The notes under the pieces: model-generated
Databases searched by the model: none
Seen by the model: only the letters and a program-made list of their open reading frames with translations
Told to the model about the DNA's origin: nothing
Part shown: piece by piece, positions 51,391 through 60,072 of the stretch
Numbering within the stretch: the stretch's first letter is position 1
Layout of the letters: the number at the start of each line of letters is the position of its first letter
Assembly: GCA_018268715.1 (NCBI GenBank)
Contig: JAFDVZ010000007.1
Span: 434,001-498,000, forward strand
Length of the DNA: 64,000 bases
Origin: Acidobacteriota bacterium
GTDB taxonomy: Bacteria > Acidobacteriota > Terriglobia > Bryobacterales > Bryobacteraceae
Direction of reading: 5' to 3'
Translations under genes and position numbers: made by a program

Positions 51391-53129
51391 AGCAGGCCTT
51401 CCACACCCTGGGCCCCTACCTCTGGCGCTATCGCCGCGGATTCGCGCTGGGCATGGGCGCCCTGGTCCTCAAGGACCTGCTGGGCGCCGTCATGCCGCTG
51501 CTCATGCGCGCCGGCATCGACTCGCTCACCCGAGGCTTTCGCCTGGAAACCGTCCTCTGGTTCGCCGCCGCACTGGTCGGCGTCTCCGCTTTGAAGGGGA
51601 TCTTCCAGTACTGGATGCGCGTCATCCTGATCGGCATCTCGCGCGACATCGAATTCGACCTCCGCAACGACCTGTTCGCGAACCTCGTCCGCCTCTCCTG
51701 GGATTTCTACGGCAAATACCGCACGGGCGACCTGATGGCCCGTTCCACCAACGACCTGAACGCCGTCCGCATGATGCTCGGGCCCGCCGTCATGTACCTG
51801 TGCGAGACCGGCCTCACGCTGATCCTCGCCATCTTCGTGATGCTGTCGGTGGACTGGCGTCTGACCCTGCTCTCGCTCATGCCCGCCCCCCTGGTTTCCG
51901 TCGCCGTCATCTACTTCGGCGGCCGCATCCATGACCGCTTTGAGTCCATCCAGAAGATGTTCAGCGACATCAGCAGCCGCGTCCAGGAGAACCTTTCGGG
52001 CGTCCGCGTCGTCCGCGCCTACGTGCAGGAGGAGGCGGAACTGCGCCAGTTTGAGACGCTGAACCGCGACTACATCGCCCACAACATCAAGCTCGCCAAG
52101 CTCTCCGGTCTGTTCATGCCGCTGTTGCAGGCATTGATCGGCGTGACGTTCCTGATCGTGCTGTGGGCCGGCGGCTACCGCCTGTTGAACGGCAAGATCA
52201 CGCTCGGCAGTTTCGTGATGTTCAACTCCTACATGGGCATGCTGGTCTGGCCCATGATCGCCATGGGCTGGGTGGTGAACCTGGTGCAACGCGGCACGGC
52301 CTCGCTGGGCCGGATCAACGAACTGCTGCGGGCCGAACCCGCCATCGCCGCCGGCGCCGGCGCCCGGACGTTGCCGCAGCCCCTTGCGGGCGACATCGAA
52401 CTCGAGAACGTGGCGGTCCGCAACCCCTCCGGCACGGCGCTCGACGGCGTCAGCCTGCGCATCCGCGGCGGCTCCACGGTGGCCATCGTCGGACATACCG
52501 GCAGCGGCAAGAGCACGCTGTTGAACCTGATCCCGCGCCTCATCGATCCCACCGAAGGCCGCGTGTCCCTCGACGGCGTCGACCTGCGCCATCTATCGCC
52601 GGCCGACCTGCGCCGGCATATCGGCTTTGTTCCGCAGGAGACCTTCCTGTTCAGCGCCACGCTCGGCGAAAACATCGCCTTCGGCGTGCCGGACGCCACC
52701 GAGGAACAGATTCGTCGGGCCGCCGAAATCGCCGGCCTGATGACAGACATCTCGGGTTTCCCGGAAGGCTTCAAGACCATGGTGGGCGAGCGCGGGCTGA
52801 CGCTATCGGGAGGCCAGAAGCAGCGCACGGCCATCGCCCGCGCCCTGTTGCGGGACCCGCGCATCCTGATCCTCGACGACGCGCTGTCGAGCGTGGACAC
52901 GCTCACCGAAGAGCGCATTTTGACGGCGCTATCGGGCGTCATGAAGGGCCGCACCACGATTCTGGTGTCGCACCGCGTCTCCACCATCCGCAACGCCGAC
53001 CACATCTTCGTGCTCGAACACGGCGCGGTGGTGGAGTCCGGCTCGCACGAACAACTGCTCGCCAACGGAGGCTATTACGCCGACCTCCACCAGAAGCAGT
53101 TGCTCGAAGAGGAACTGGAAGCTATCTGA
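51387..53129 (+). CDS. ABC transporter, fused membrane and ATPase domains (MsbA/MdlB-like)
   Basis: The chosen start (ATG within the ATGA overlap) gives 580 residues. The membrane domain has six helices (about 15-310), and the ATPase has Walker A GHTGSGKST, signature LSGGQKQR, and Walker B ILILDDALSSVD, with GAVVESGSHEQLL at the end. It fits a homodimeric exporter of lipids or drugs. The substrate is not predictable, although the operon with DUF218 and bPH-like membrane proteins suggests an envelope role. Confidence 0.92.
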   Translation: MKQAFHTLGPYLWRYRRGFALGMGALVLKDLLGAVMPLLMRAGIDSLTRGFRLETVLWFAAALVGVSALKGIFQYWMRVILIGISRDIEFDLRNDLFANLVRLSWDFYGKYRTGDLMARSTNDLNAVRMMLGPAVMYLCETGLTLILAIFVMLSVDWRLTLLSLMPAPLVSVAVIYFGGRIHDRFESIQKMFSDISSRVQENLSGVRVVRAYVQEEAELRQFETLNRDYIAHNIKLAKLSGLFMPLLQALIGVTFLIVLWAGGYRLLNGKITLGSFVMFNSYMGMLVWPMIAMGWVVNLVQRGTASLGRINELLRAEPAIAAGAGARTLPQPLAGDIELENVAVRNPSGTALDGVSLRIRGGSTVAIVGHTGSGKSTLLNLIPRLIDPTEGRVSLDGVDLRHLSPADLRRHIGFVPQETFLFSATLGENIAFGVPDATEEQIRRAAEIAGLMTDISGFPEGFKTMVGERGLTLSGGQKQRTAIARALLRDPRILILDDALSSVDTLTEERILTALSGVMKGRTTILVSHRVSTIRNADHIFVLEHGAVVESGSHEQLLANGGYYADLHQKQLLEEELEAI

Positions 53130-53143
53130 GCGAACCCCCGGGT

Positions 53144-53566
53144 TCAGTGTCCGACGAATGGGTTTTCGATGCGTACTCCCGCAATCGTCTGGCCCGCGTT
53201 GAGATCTTCCGACAGAATCCGTGTAGCGCCGGCCTTTTGCGCAGCCGCCACGATCAACGCATCCCAGAAGTCGATACCTGCTTCGTCTTCAATGCGAAAC
53301 GCCGCGGCTGTCTCGGCGTAGGTTGTGTTGAAGCACCAGATGGCGTAACTATCCACTATGGCCCGCGCGGCGAGCTTCGACAGCGGCGTCGCGATCTTTC
53401 TGGTAGCGTTCACGTAGAACTCGTGCAGAACCTGCGTGCTCAGAACTCCGGAGCGCCCGGCCCAGAGGTCGCGAAGCCGGTCCCGGGCAATCTCACGCTT
53501 CACTCCCGCATCCGAGTCGTGCGCATCAATCAGGACATTCGTATCCATGAAGGTCTTACCGCTCAT
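53144..53566 (-). CDS. PIN-domain toxin, VapC-like
   Basis: This 140-residue protein starts MSGKTFMDTNVLIDAHD, with the first PIN Asp, then the later acidic residues in FRIEDEAGIDFWDALIVAAA and RILSEDLNAG, so the four acidic positions of a Mg-dependent RNase are present. The start at 53566 fits the family better than the ATG nine bases upstream. It overlaps a small frame on its 5' side, which is probably its partner. Confidence 0.85.
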   Translation of the reverse strand: MSGKTFMDTNVLIDAHDSDAGVKREIARDRLRDLWAGRSGVLSTQVLHEFYVNATRKIATPLSKLAARAIVDSYAIWCFNTTYAETAAAFRIEDEAGIDFWDALIVAAAQKAGATRILSEDLNAGQTIAGVRIENPFVGH

Positions 53567-53690
53567 GTAACTCATCCCGGTTTGCCGTCATTCGCCCCCC
53601 GAGACGAAACTCTTTCTCCAGCAGGGCCAAAGCCGAGCGTTCGGAACACTCCCAGGCCTCCTCGGCGCCCACAAGTTTCTCAATCTCCAT
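53556..53690 (-). CDS. Tiny putative antitoxin of the PIN toxin
   Basis: The ATG at 53690 opens 44 codons (MEIEKLVGAEEAWECSERSA and onward, ending RDELHER) and the stop overlaps the PIN start by 11 bases. Antitoxins of this PIN type are usually 70-90 residues, so this may be truncated or a short class. No DNA-binding fold is evident. A longer in-frame extension upstream has low-complexity sequence and overlaps the opposite-strand gene. Confidence 0.5.
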   Translation of the reverse strand: MEIEKLVGAEEAWECSERSALALLEKEFRLGGRMTANRDELHER

Positions 53691-53814
53691 GGACAGCAAG
53701 CCGCTGATCGAGGTTGATCGCTGGGCGGATAGCGGCGAATACGGCGGGGCCGCGGTTGGGATACGCTGGTCGCGGTGCGTCCCGCCGGACGCCACCCAGG
53801 AAGGACCCCTCACA

Positions 53815-54669
53815 ATGACCCGTCTATCTACGCTGGCCGCCTCGATTGCGATGCTCGCGCCGGCCGTCTGCCGCGCGGAAATCTCCTGCACCCGCGAAGG
53901 CCTGAACGCCGCCGCCGAACTCTACGTCGCCGCGCAGGCCAAAGGCGACTCTGCCGGTCTGCCGCTCGCCCGCGGAGTCAGCTACATCGAGAATTTCAAG
54001 CCCATCGACATCAAGGACGGCCTCATCCAGAAGGCGATGAAGATCGACCACCATCGCAGCCTGCTCGACCCCGCCACCTGCCAGACGTTCACCGAAATCA
54101 TTGTTGCCGACAAAGCCAAACCTTACGTGCTCGGCGTCCGCCTCCGCGTCAATCACAGCCTGATCGCCGAAATCGAAACCCTGTGGACCACCACCGGCTA
54201 TTGGCTGTTCAACGCCGACGATTACCTGAAGTACGCGACTTCAGAGGACTGGAGCGTCGTCCCCGCCGCCCAGCGCGACACGCGCGCGACATTGGTCTCC
54301 GCCGCTGGCGCCTACCTCGACGCCTTCCTCGAAAAGAAGACCGACCTCGTCCCCTGGGGCTACCCGTGCCATCGAACCGAGGGCGGCATGCACACCGGTA
54401 AAGGCCTCCCCACCGACACCTGCGAGGAGGGCGTCCCGGCCGGCGTCAACATCACCAACCGGCACTTCGTCGTCGACGAAACCATGGGCTCGGTGGTCGT
54501 CTTCTGCACCTTCGGTCCCAATTCGCCCAACGGCCCCGCCGGCGCTCCCGACACGCACCTGTTCCGTCTCAACAACGGCAAAATCCGCTACGTGCATACG
54601 CTGACGCACCTGCTCCAGGCCGATTACAAGAGCCGTCAAAACGCCCCCAAGCCCGCGGAACGCAAGTAG
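53815..54669 (+). CDS. Secreted DUF8021-like protein
   Basis: From the ATG with AAGGACC upstream the protein has 284 residues with a Sec signal (TLAASIAMLAPAVCRA). It has a region at GYPCHRTEGGMHTGKGLPTD, then RHFVVDETMGSVVVFCTFG and DTHLFRLNNGKIRYVHTLTH, resembling the DUF8021 pattern seen in exported acidobacterial and fungal proteins (my recollection of the family). The fold is probably SnoaL/NTF2-like. No enzyme function is established. Its 5' end is close to the divergent PIN operon. Confidence 0.7.
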   Translation: MTRLSTLAASIAMLAPAVCRAEISCTREGLNAAAELYVAAQAKGDSAGLPLARGVSYIENFKPIDIKDGLIQKAMKIDHHRSLLDPATCQTFTEIIVADKAKPYVLGVRLRVNHSLIAEIETLWTTTGYWLFNADDYLKYATSEDWSVVPAAQRDTRATLVSAAGAYLDAFLEKKTDLVPWGYPCHRTEGGMHTGKGLPTDTCEEGVPAGVNITNRHFVVDETMGSVVVFCTFGPNSPNGPAGAPDTHLFRLNNGKIRYVHTLTHLLQADYKSRQNAPKPAERK

Positions 54670-54793
54670 CCGTCCTCGGCGGCCGCAATCGGGTATTTGA
54701 CCTGAAAAATACTCCGCGTTCGGAAATCCGCGATCCATTCGTCGCACGTACCACTCCAGTAGTCGAACGAGTTCACTCCAGAGGAGCGTGCCG

Positions 54794-55606
54794 ATGCGCA
54801 TCGCAACAATTCTCACCGTCTTTGCGGCCGCCGGGATCGCCGCGCTTGCGGGACCTATCATCTACGTCGCCGACTTCAGCGATCCTCACAACTACGGGTT
54901 GCTCGATCTCGGTAGCGGAGTGTTCAACCCCATCGGAACGGTAGCGGCCGGGGAGTTCCTCAATGGCCCCGGGAAGAGCCTCTACGCGATCGATGAAAGC
55001 GGCAACCTGCTTAAGGTGTCAGCCTCGAACGGCGTGACGACAACCATCGGCAATCTGGGTTTCATCGCAGACGAACCAGCCGGCCTGGCCGATGGAAGCA
55101 TGTACGTGTCCGACGTTGCGACGCACATTCTGTACAGGATCGACCCCACAAGCGGCCTTGCGACAGCGGTCGGCCCGACCGGTTTCACGGACCCCGCAAA
55201 CGGGTTCACCATCGTCACGCTGGTGGCTGGCGACACGAATAATCTGTACTCCATCGTGGAGTCGTTCGATCCCAACACTCAGTCGATCATCGCCCACGCG
55301 AAGTTGTATCAACTGGACCGGGCCAGCGGTGCGGCGACTTTCATCACCGACCTGGACGACGATAACGCGGCCTGCGCGGCGATTTTCAGTGGCACGTTGT
55401 ACCTGTTCGATTACACCGGGCAAATCCAGACGGCCAATCTGGTCACCGGCGCCACCACCCAGTTATATGATTTGTCCGCGGTTCTAAACGGCATCAACGG
55501 CGTCGCCGAAGTTCCCGTCCCCGAACCGTCCACCTGTTTGATGACGGGGCTCGGCCTGGTGGCGGCAACATGGATCGCCAGAAGGCGCCGGACCCGCCGG
55601 GCATAG
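54794..55606 (+). CDS. PEP-CTERM sorted exopolymer-associated beta-propeller protein
   Basis: The 270-residue protein starts at ATG 54794 with AGAGGAG eight bases upstream. It has a Sec signal, propeller-like repeats (SGNLLKVSASNGVTTTIGNL, GLATAVGPTGFTDP), and at the C-terminus VPEPSTCLMTGLGLVAATW followed by IARRRRTRRA. The last part is a PEP-CTERM anchor: motif, helix and basic tail, recognised by exosortase. The gene is ten bases before the peroxidase gene, so the two may be co-transcribed. Confidence 0.88.
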   Translation: MRIATILTVFAAAGIAALAGPIIYVADFSDPHNYGLLDLGSGVFNPIGTVAAGEFLNGPGKSLYAIDESGNLLKVSASNGVTTTIGNLGFIADEPAGLADGSMYVSDVATHILYRIDPTSGLATAVGPTGFTDPANGFTIVTLVAGDTNNLYSIVESFDPNTQSIIAHAKLYQLDRASGAATFITDLDDDNAACAAIFSGTLYLFDYTGQIQTANLVTGATTQLYDLSAVLNGINGVAEVPVPEPSTCLMTGLGLVAATWIARRRRTRRA

Positions 55607-55616
55607 GACGCCGGCG

Positions 55617-57119
55617 ATGAACCGCACGATTTTGAGGCTATCGGCTTTGACAGCCGTCCTCCTCGCCCGGGCCGCGTGGGGCGGAGATTCTCTCGATGGG
55701 GACCTCGCGGCTCTACTGCGGCGCGCCGGCTTCACGGGGCGCATCGAATCGACGCTGACCGCGCGGCTGGGACGGCCCGTGGATACGGGCCTCGCCGATC
55801 TGGGGCGCCTTCTCTGGTTCGACAAACTGACCGGGCTGCACTCCGACAACACCTGCGCGGGCTGCCACGTCCCGATCAACGGATTTGGCGACACGCAGTC
55901 CATCGCCATTGGCATTCAGAACAGCAATGTGGCCGGGCCGCACCGAGCCGGCCCGCGCAACCAACGCCGCACGCCCATGGTGATCAACGCCGCGTTTTAT
56001 CCGGCGCTGATGTGGAACGGTCGCTTTAACGCGCCATCCGGGGATCCTTTCGACAACTCGAAGGGATTCCTGTTCCCTCCGCCGGAAGGCGTTACGCGGT
56101 TCCCTCCATTTGATCCAGCTCATCCGCACCTGCTAATGGCGCAGGGTGAAATGCCGCCTACGGAGTTGACCGAGGCCGCCGGCTATACGGGCACACGCGG
56201 CGCCATCGATCCGCTCTTCGACCAGTTCGATGACGGGAAGGGCTCGGCAGTGCCGCCACCCGACTCGAGCGGCTACCGCAACGATCCAATCCGCCAGGCC
56301 GTCCTGGACCGGCTGAACCACTCCCCCGCCTATCGGCGTCTTTTCGGACTCAGCTTTCCTCAAGTGGCGGCCGGCGGGACCATCGACTTCACGATGTTCG
56401 GGCGGGCGATTGCCGAGTTCGAGTTGACGCTGGTTTTTGCCGACGCTCCGCTCGACCGCTTCGCGCGCGGGCAAACCGGCGCGATGACGGAGTCGCAGAA
56501 GCGCGGCGCCATCGTCTTCTTCGGACGAGCGCGGTGCGACGGTTGTCACGCAGTGGCCGGAAACGCCAACGAGATGTTCAGCGACTTCCAGAACCACGTT
56601 ATCGGCGCGCCCCAGATCGCGCCGCTGTTCGGGGCGGGGAAGGGCAACGTGATCTTCGACGGCCCGGGCCAGGATGAGGATTATGGCGCGGAACAGATCT
56701 CGGGTGACCCCGCCGATCGCTACAAGTTCCGTACTGCGCCGCTGCGGAACCTCGCGCTGCAGCCCGCCTTCTTCCACAACGGTTCTTATATGAGACTGGA
56801 CGACGCCGTCCGCTATCATCTGGACGCGCGGAAAGCGGCGTCAGGTTATATCGCCGCGGCCGCAGGAGTCGCTGCTGATCTCACGCACCGCCTGGGCCCG
56901 ATTGAGCCGGTGCTGGAGCGGCTGGATCCTCTGCTTGCCCAGCCGGTCGACCTCTCCAGGGAAGACTTCGCGGACCTGGTCGAGTTCCTGCGAACCGGCC
57001 TGCTGGATGAGCGAGCCTCCGCCGGGAACTTGTGCTCGATGATTCCACGCTCGGTTCCGAGCGGGATGCCCATGATCTCGTTTGAAGGCTGTCACGCCGC
57101 GGACCGCCACCCGCGCTAG
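55617..57119 (+). CDS. Di-haem cytochrome c peroxidase/MauG-family protein
   Basis: The 500-residue protein has a Sec signal (SALTAVLLARAAWG) and two c-haem motifs: CAGCH (80-84) and CDGCH (307-311). NGFGDTQSIAIG, RTPMVINAAFYPALMWNGRF and FRTAPLRNLALQPAFFHNGSY match the CCP/MauG family, which reduces H2O2 with electrons from small cytochromes or modifies proteins. The tail beyond about 440 is longer than in typical CCPs. The specific substrate is unknown. Confidence 0.88.
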   Translation: MNRTILRLSALTAVLLARAAWGGDSLDGDLAALLRRAGFTGRIESTLTARLGRPVDTGLADLGRLLWFDKLTGLHSDNTCAGCHVPINGFGDTQSIAIGIQNSNVAGPHRAGPRNQRRTPMVINAAFYPALMWNGRFNAPSGDPFDNSKGFLFPPPEGVTRFPPFDPAHPHLLMAQGEMPPTELTEAAGYTGTRGAIDPLFDQFDDGKGSAVPPPDSSGYRNDPIRQAVLDRLNHSPAYRRLFGLSFPQVAAGGTIDFTMFGRAIAEFELTLVFADAPLDRFARGQTGAMTESQKRGAIVFFGRARCDGCHAVAGNANEMFSDFQNHVIGAPQIAPLFGAGKGNVIFDGPGQDEDYGAEQISGDPADRYKFRTAPLRNLALQPAFFHNGSYMRLDDAVRYHLDARKAASGYIAAAAGVAADLTHRLGPIEPVLERLDPLLAQPVDLSREDFADLVEFLRTGLLDERASAGNLCSMIPRSVPSGMPMISFEGCHAADRHPR

Positions 57120-57132
57120 TCACGCCGATGGC

Positions 57133-59868
57133 CTACCGCTTGCGGGGCGACGCCTCTTTATCGCCCCGCTTCAGGATCTTCTCCACTTCATCGTCATCGT
57201 CCATGGGAATCGACGGAGCTTTCCGAGCCTGCCCGTAGTCGGGATCCTTCGGGTCCTTCGCCTTCTCCGGATCGAAAATCCGCCGGTCCACCGCCACGGC
57301 CTGGTACGGCCGGAAATCCGGCTTCGTCGTGAAGCAATCCGCGAAGTCGTTGGCCAGCGCGTCGAACATGTTCAGCGACGGCAGCCCGAAGATCTCATAC
57401 ATCGTGCGATGCATGCTGAGAATCGTGGTGTGCCGGTGCGACACATAGCCGCGTTTGGCCCACGGACTGATCACCAGTAGCACGCTGCGCTGCGCGTCCA
57501 CGTGGTCCTTCTCGCCCCCCGCGTCGTCCTCGGTCACAAAGATCGCCATGTTCTTCCAATACGGCGTGTGCGACAGAAACTCAACGATGCGCCCCAGCGC
57601 CAGGTCGTTGTCCGCCATCCAGGACGCCACGTACGGATATCCCTTCTCCGGCTTCGGATCCGAACCATGATCGTTGCAAATGGCGATGTTCAGGAAGGAG
57701 GGCAGCCGCTTGCCGCCCTTCAGAAACCGCTTCTCCACATCCTGCATGAACCAGTGCGCCCGGTATTGATCCGGGATGTTCATGTTGAAGATCGGATAGC
57801 CGAAATCGGTGTTGTCGAACAGCACCTTTGGCATCGGCACGTTCACCGTCTCCCGAGCCCCCGTGGGATGCTCGTCCGCATCCTCGATCACGCCCGGGAA
57901 TTCGAACCCTTCGCCGTAATTGCGGAACGCGACGCGGTTGCGCCCCAGATGCTCCCACATCGACCCGGCTTCCGGGTAATCCTCCGGAATCAACGATCCG
58001 TTGGACCCCATCGAATACCGCCGCCCCGGCGCGGTGCTGTTCTTCTTGAACCCCCACCCCAGAGAGTAGGTCATCTGCATCAGGTTGTTCGGCTGTACGC
58101 CCACCAGCCAGCGGTGCCCCACGCCGGAAGCCTCGGGCTCCATGTAGAAGTTGTCGCTCACCGTGAACGCCCGGGCCAGCGCGTTGTGATTCAGCATCAC
58201 GCCCACGTCGTCCAAAGTCGGTTGACCGTCCTCTTTCAGCGTCTGGTGCAGCCCCCAGCGCAACAGCGAGGGGTCATGCCGTGCGCCCGGCACACGGTCG
58301 AAAATCGCATCGTAGGTGTGGTTTTCCTTGGTGATGAAGACGACGTACTTGATCTCTTTCGAGGCCCGCCCCGGGATGCCGGGGATGACGGGCGTCGACA
58401 TGGCCGCGCGGTCGGCCTGGCGATCCACCATGCCGTTGTTTTCAAGCACCCGTTCGGTCATGGTCCGCAGTTCGGCGTCGGCCGGAACGTCCACCAGCGT
58501 GATCGCGCCCCGCAGCCCCAAAAACTCGCTCTTGGGAATATGCTGGCCCGCATTCGGGCCGTTCCCGAAACCCTTGAACGCAATGGAAGCCAGGCGCCGC
58601 CCGTCTGGCGAGACCGCGACGCGATACGGATACCAGGCGGTCGGGATATGTCCCAGCGGCTCGAGCGTACGGGCGTCGAACACGCCGATGGCGTTGATGC
58701 CGCTTTCTGCGACGTACAACTTCGCGCCGTCGGGCGACGTCGCCATCCCGGCCGGCCCCACGCCGCGCAGTCGGGTCATCAGGGGCGACGGCACAATCCG
58801 CCGCTTGGCCAGCACCTTGCCGGTGGCCAGTTCCAGGCGTTCGATCAGGTCGTTGTTCCCGTTCGAGACGAATAGATTCCCGCCGCTCGCCGCCACGAAG
58901 TTCGGAGCGCTGCCGCCCACCGTCGCGCCGTTGTCCGATGGAGCGCGGATCAGCAATCCCGTCTTCCACTGGCTGACCGACTTCGGCGCCCGAGGATCCG
59001 TCACGTCCACGCCCGTGACGGAAAACGACTGCGGACCATTATCGTCGCCCAACCCGGGCACCTTGCGGCCTTCGAACTCGACGCCGTCGCGAGCCTCTTT
59101 ACTCGGATAGCCGAAGGCGGGCCGGCTGAGTCCGCGCGGATCGGACTTCCCGTCCGAGGGCGCGGGCACGGCGCTATATTCGAACAGCCCGATATTGGCC
59201 ACAAACACGCGGTTTCCGGCCACCGCGAGCGCATACGGATACCGTCCCACCGGCGTCGACCCGACCACTCGCCGCTCCGCCGTATCCACCACCGCCAGCC
59301 GGAAGTTCGTGACATCGGCGCAGTAGAGAAAGCGTCCGTCGTCGGAAAGCTTCAGATCGGCGGCGTAGCTGTCTTCGAACTTCCTGCCGCCGGTTTCCTG
59401 GTTGAGCGGGATTTCGGCCAGCATTTGGGTCGAGGCGGTGTCGAAGACGTAGACCGTACCCTTGTCCCCGCTGCTCCAATACAGCAGCGAGCCATCCGGC
59501 GAGAACTCGGCGCCGCCCGCGTTCAGGTGGCCTTTCTTCTTACCGGGCGGCTTGGGAAGGTTGATTTCGACGATCTTCGGCGCGCCGGACTGCCAGTCGG
59601 TCAGGATCTGCCCGGTCCCATCGCTCGGTGCGAATAGCCGTTTCCCGTCGCGGCTCATGGCGAGTCCATGGGGAAAGCGGACCAGGGGAAAGCTCCTGCC
59701 GGCCGGCCGCAGAAACCGGCCATTGGGAAGGATGGTGGTCCCGGCCGGATCGTGGGTCGCATAAGTATCCACCGATGGCGGATGCAAGTAGGGTTGCGCG
59801 TACGCGGCAAACCCGGCCATGGAAAGGATACAGATCGCGAAACAGTCCGTCGAAGATCGTGGTGTCAT
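57133..59868 (-). CDS. Secreted YVTN beta-propeller fused to a phosphoesterase/alkaline phosphatase-like domain
   Basis: Starting at ATG 59868 gives 911 residues with a Sec-like signal. About residues 40-480 form YVTN propeller blades (ADLKLSDDGRFLYCADVTNF, RVAVSPDGRRLASIAFKGFG). From about 540 the phosphoesterase part (IKYVVFITKENHTYDAIFDR, MAIFVTEDDAGGEKDHVDAQ) contains the metal-binding Glu, Asp and His residues of the PlcC-type family. It converges with the peroxidase gene at 57119. It may hydrolyse phospholipids or phosphomonoesters outside the cell. Confidence 0.85.
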   Translation of the reverse strand: MTPRSSTDCFAICILSMAGFAAYAQPYLHPPSVDTYATHDPAGTTILPNGRFLRPAGRSFPLVRFPHGLAMSRDGKRLFAPSDGTGQILTDWQSGAPKIVEINLPKPPGKKKGHLNAGGAEFSPDGSLLYWSSGDKGTVYVFDTASTQMLAEIPLNQETGGRKFEDSYAADLKLSDDGRFLYCADVTNFRLAVVDTAERRVVGSTPVGRYPYALAVAGNRVFVANIGLFEYSAVPAPSDGKSDPRGLSRPAFGYPSKEARDGVEFEGRKVPGLGDDNGPQSFSVTGVDVTDPRAPKSVSQWKTGLLIRAPSDNGATVGGSAPNFVAASGGNLFVSNGNNDLIERLELATGKVLAKRRIVPSPLMTRLRGVGPAGMATSPDGAKLYVAESGINAIGVFDARTLEPLGHIPTAWYPYRVAVSPDGRRLASIAFKGFGNGPNAGQHIPKSEFLGLRGAITLVDVPADAELRTMTERVLENNGMVDRQADRAAMSTPVIPGIPGRASKEIKYVVFITKENHTYDAIFDRVPGARHDPSLLRWGLHQTLKEDGQPTLDDVGVMLNHNALARAFTVSDNFYMEPEASGVGHRWLVGVQPNNLMQMTYSLGWGFKKNSTAPGRRYSMGSNGSLIPEDYPEAGSMWEHLGRNRVAFRNYGEGFEFPGVIEDADEHPTGARETVNVPMPKVLFDNTDFGYPIFNMNIPDQYRAHWFMQDVEKRFLKGGKRLPSFLNIAICNDHGSDPKPEKGYPYVASWMADNDLALGRIVEFLSHTPYWKNMAIFVTEDDAGGEKDHVDAQRSVLLVISPWAKRGYVSHRHTTILSMHRTMYEIFGLPSLNMFDALANDFADCFTTKPDFRPYQAVAVDRRIFDPEKAKDPKDPDYGQARKAPSIPMDDDDEVEKILKRGDKEASPRKR

Positions 59869-60031
59869 GGAACGCTGTGGCCGCCTCCTGACCGCGGCAC
59901 TTACCAGCCTACCGGAACACGACATTACAGGACCGTTTCGCGGATGGCGCCGGGCGAGCGCCTGAAGTTTCCGGCTTCGCGGATCACGTCACTCCGGGAC
60001 CATTCCGGCGAGGAGGCGCTATCTATCAGGC

Positions 60032-60058
60032 GCGGAGATTGCGAGGTATAATCTCCGC
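60032..60058 (+). promoter_or_regulatory. Perfect 9-base inverted repeat over the -10 box of the fic gene
   Basis: GCGGAGATT (60032-60040) and AATCTCCGC (60050-60058) flank a nine-base spacer; the -10 box TATAAT (60047-60052) overlaps the right arm. A second stem CTCCGCA/TGCGGAG lies at 60053-60071. This is arranged like an operator that blocks transcription. Confidence 0.6.
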
Positions 60059-60072
60059 ATGAGGTGCGGAGA

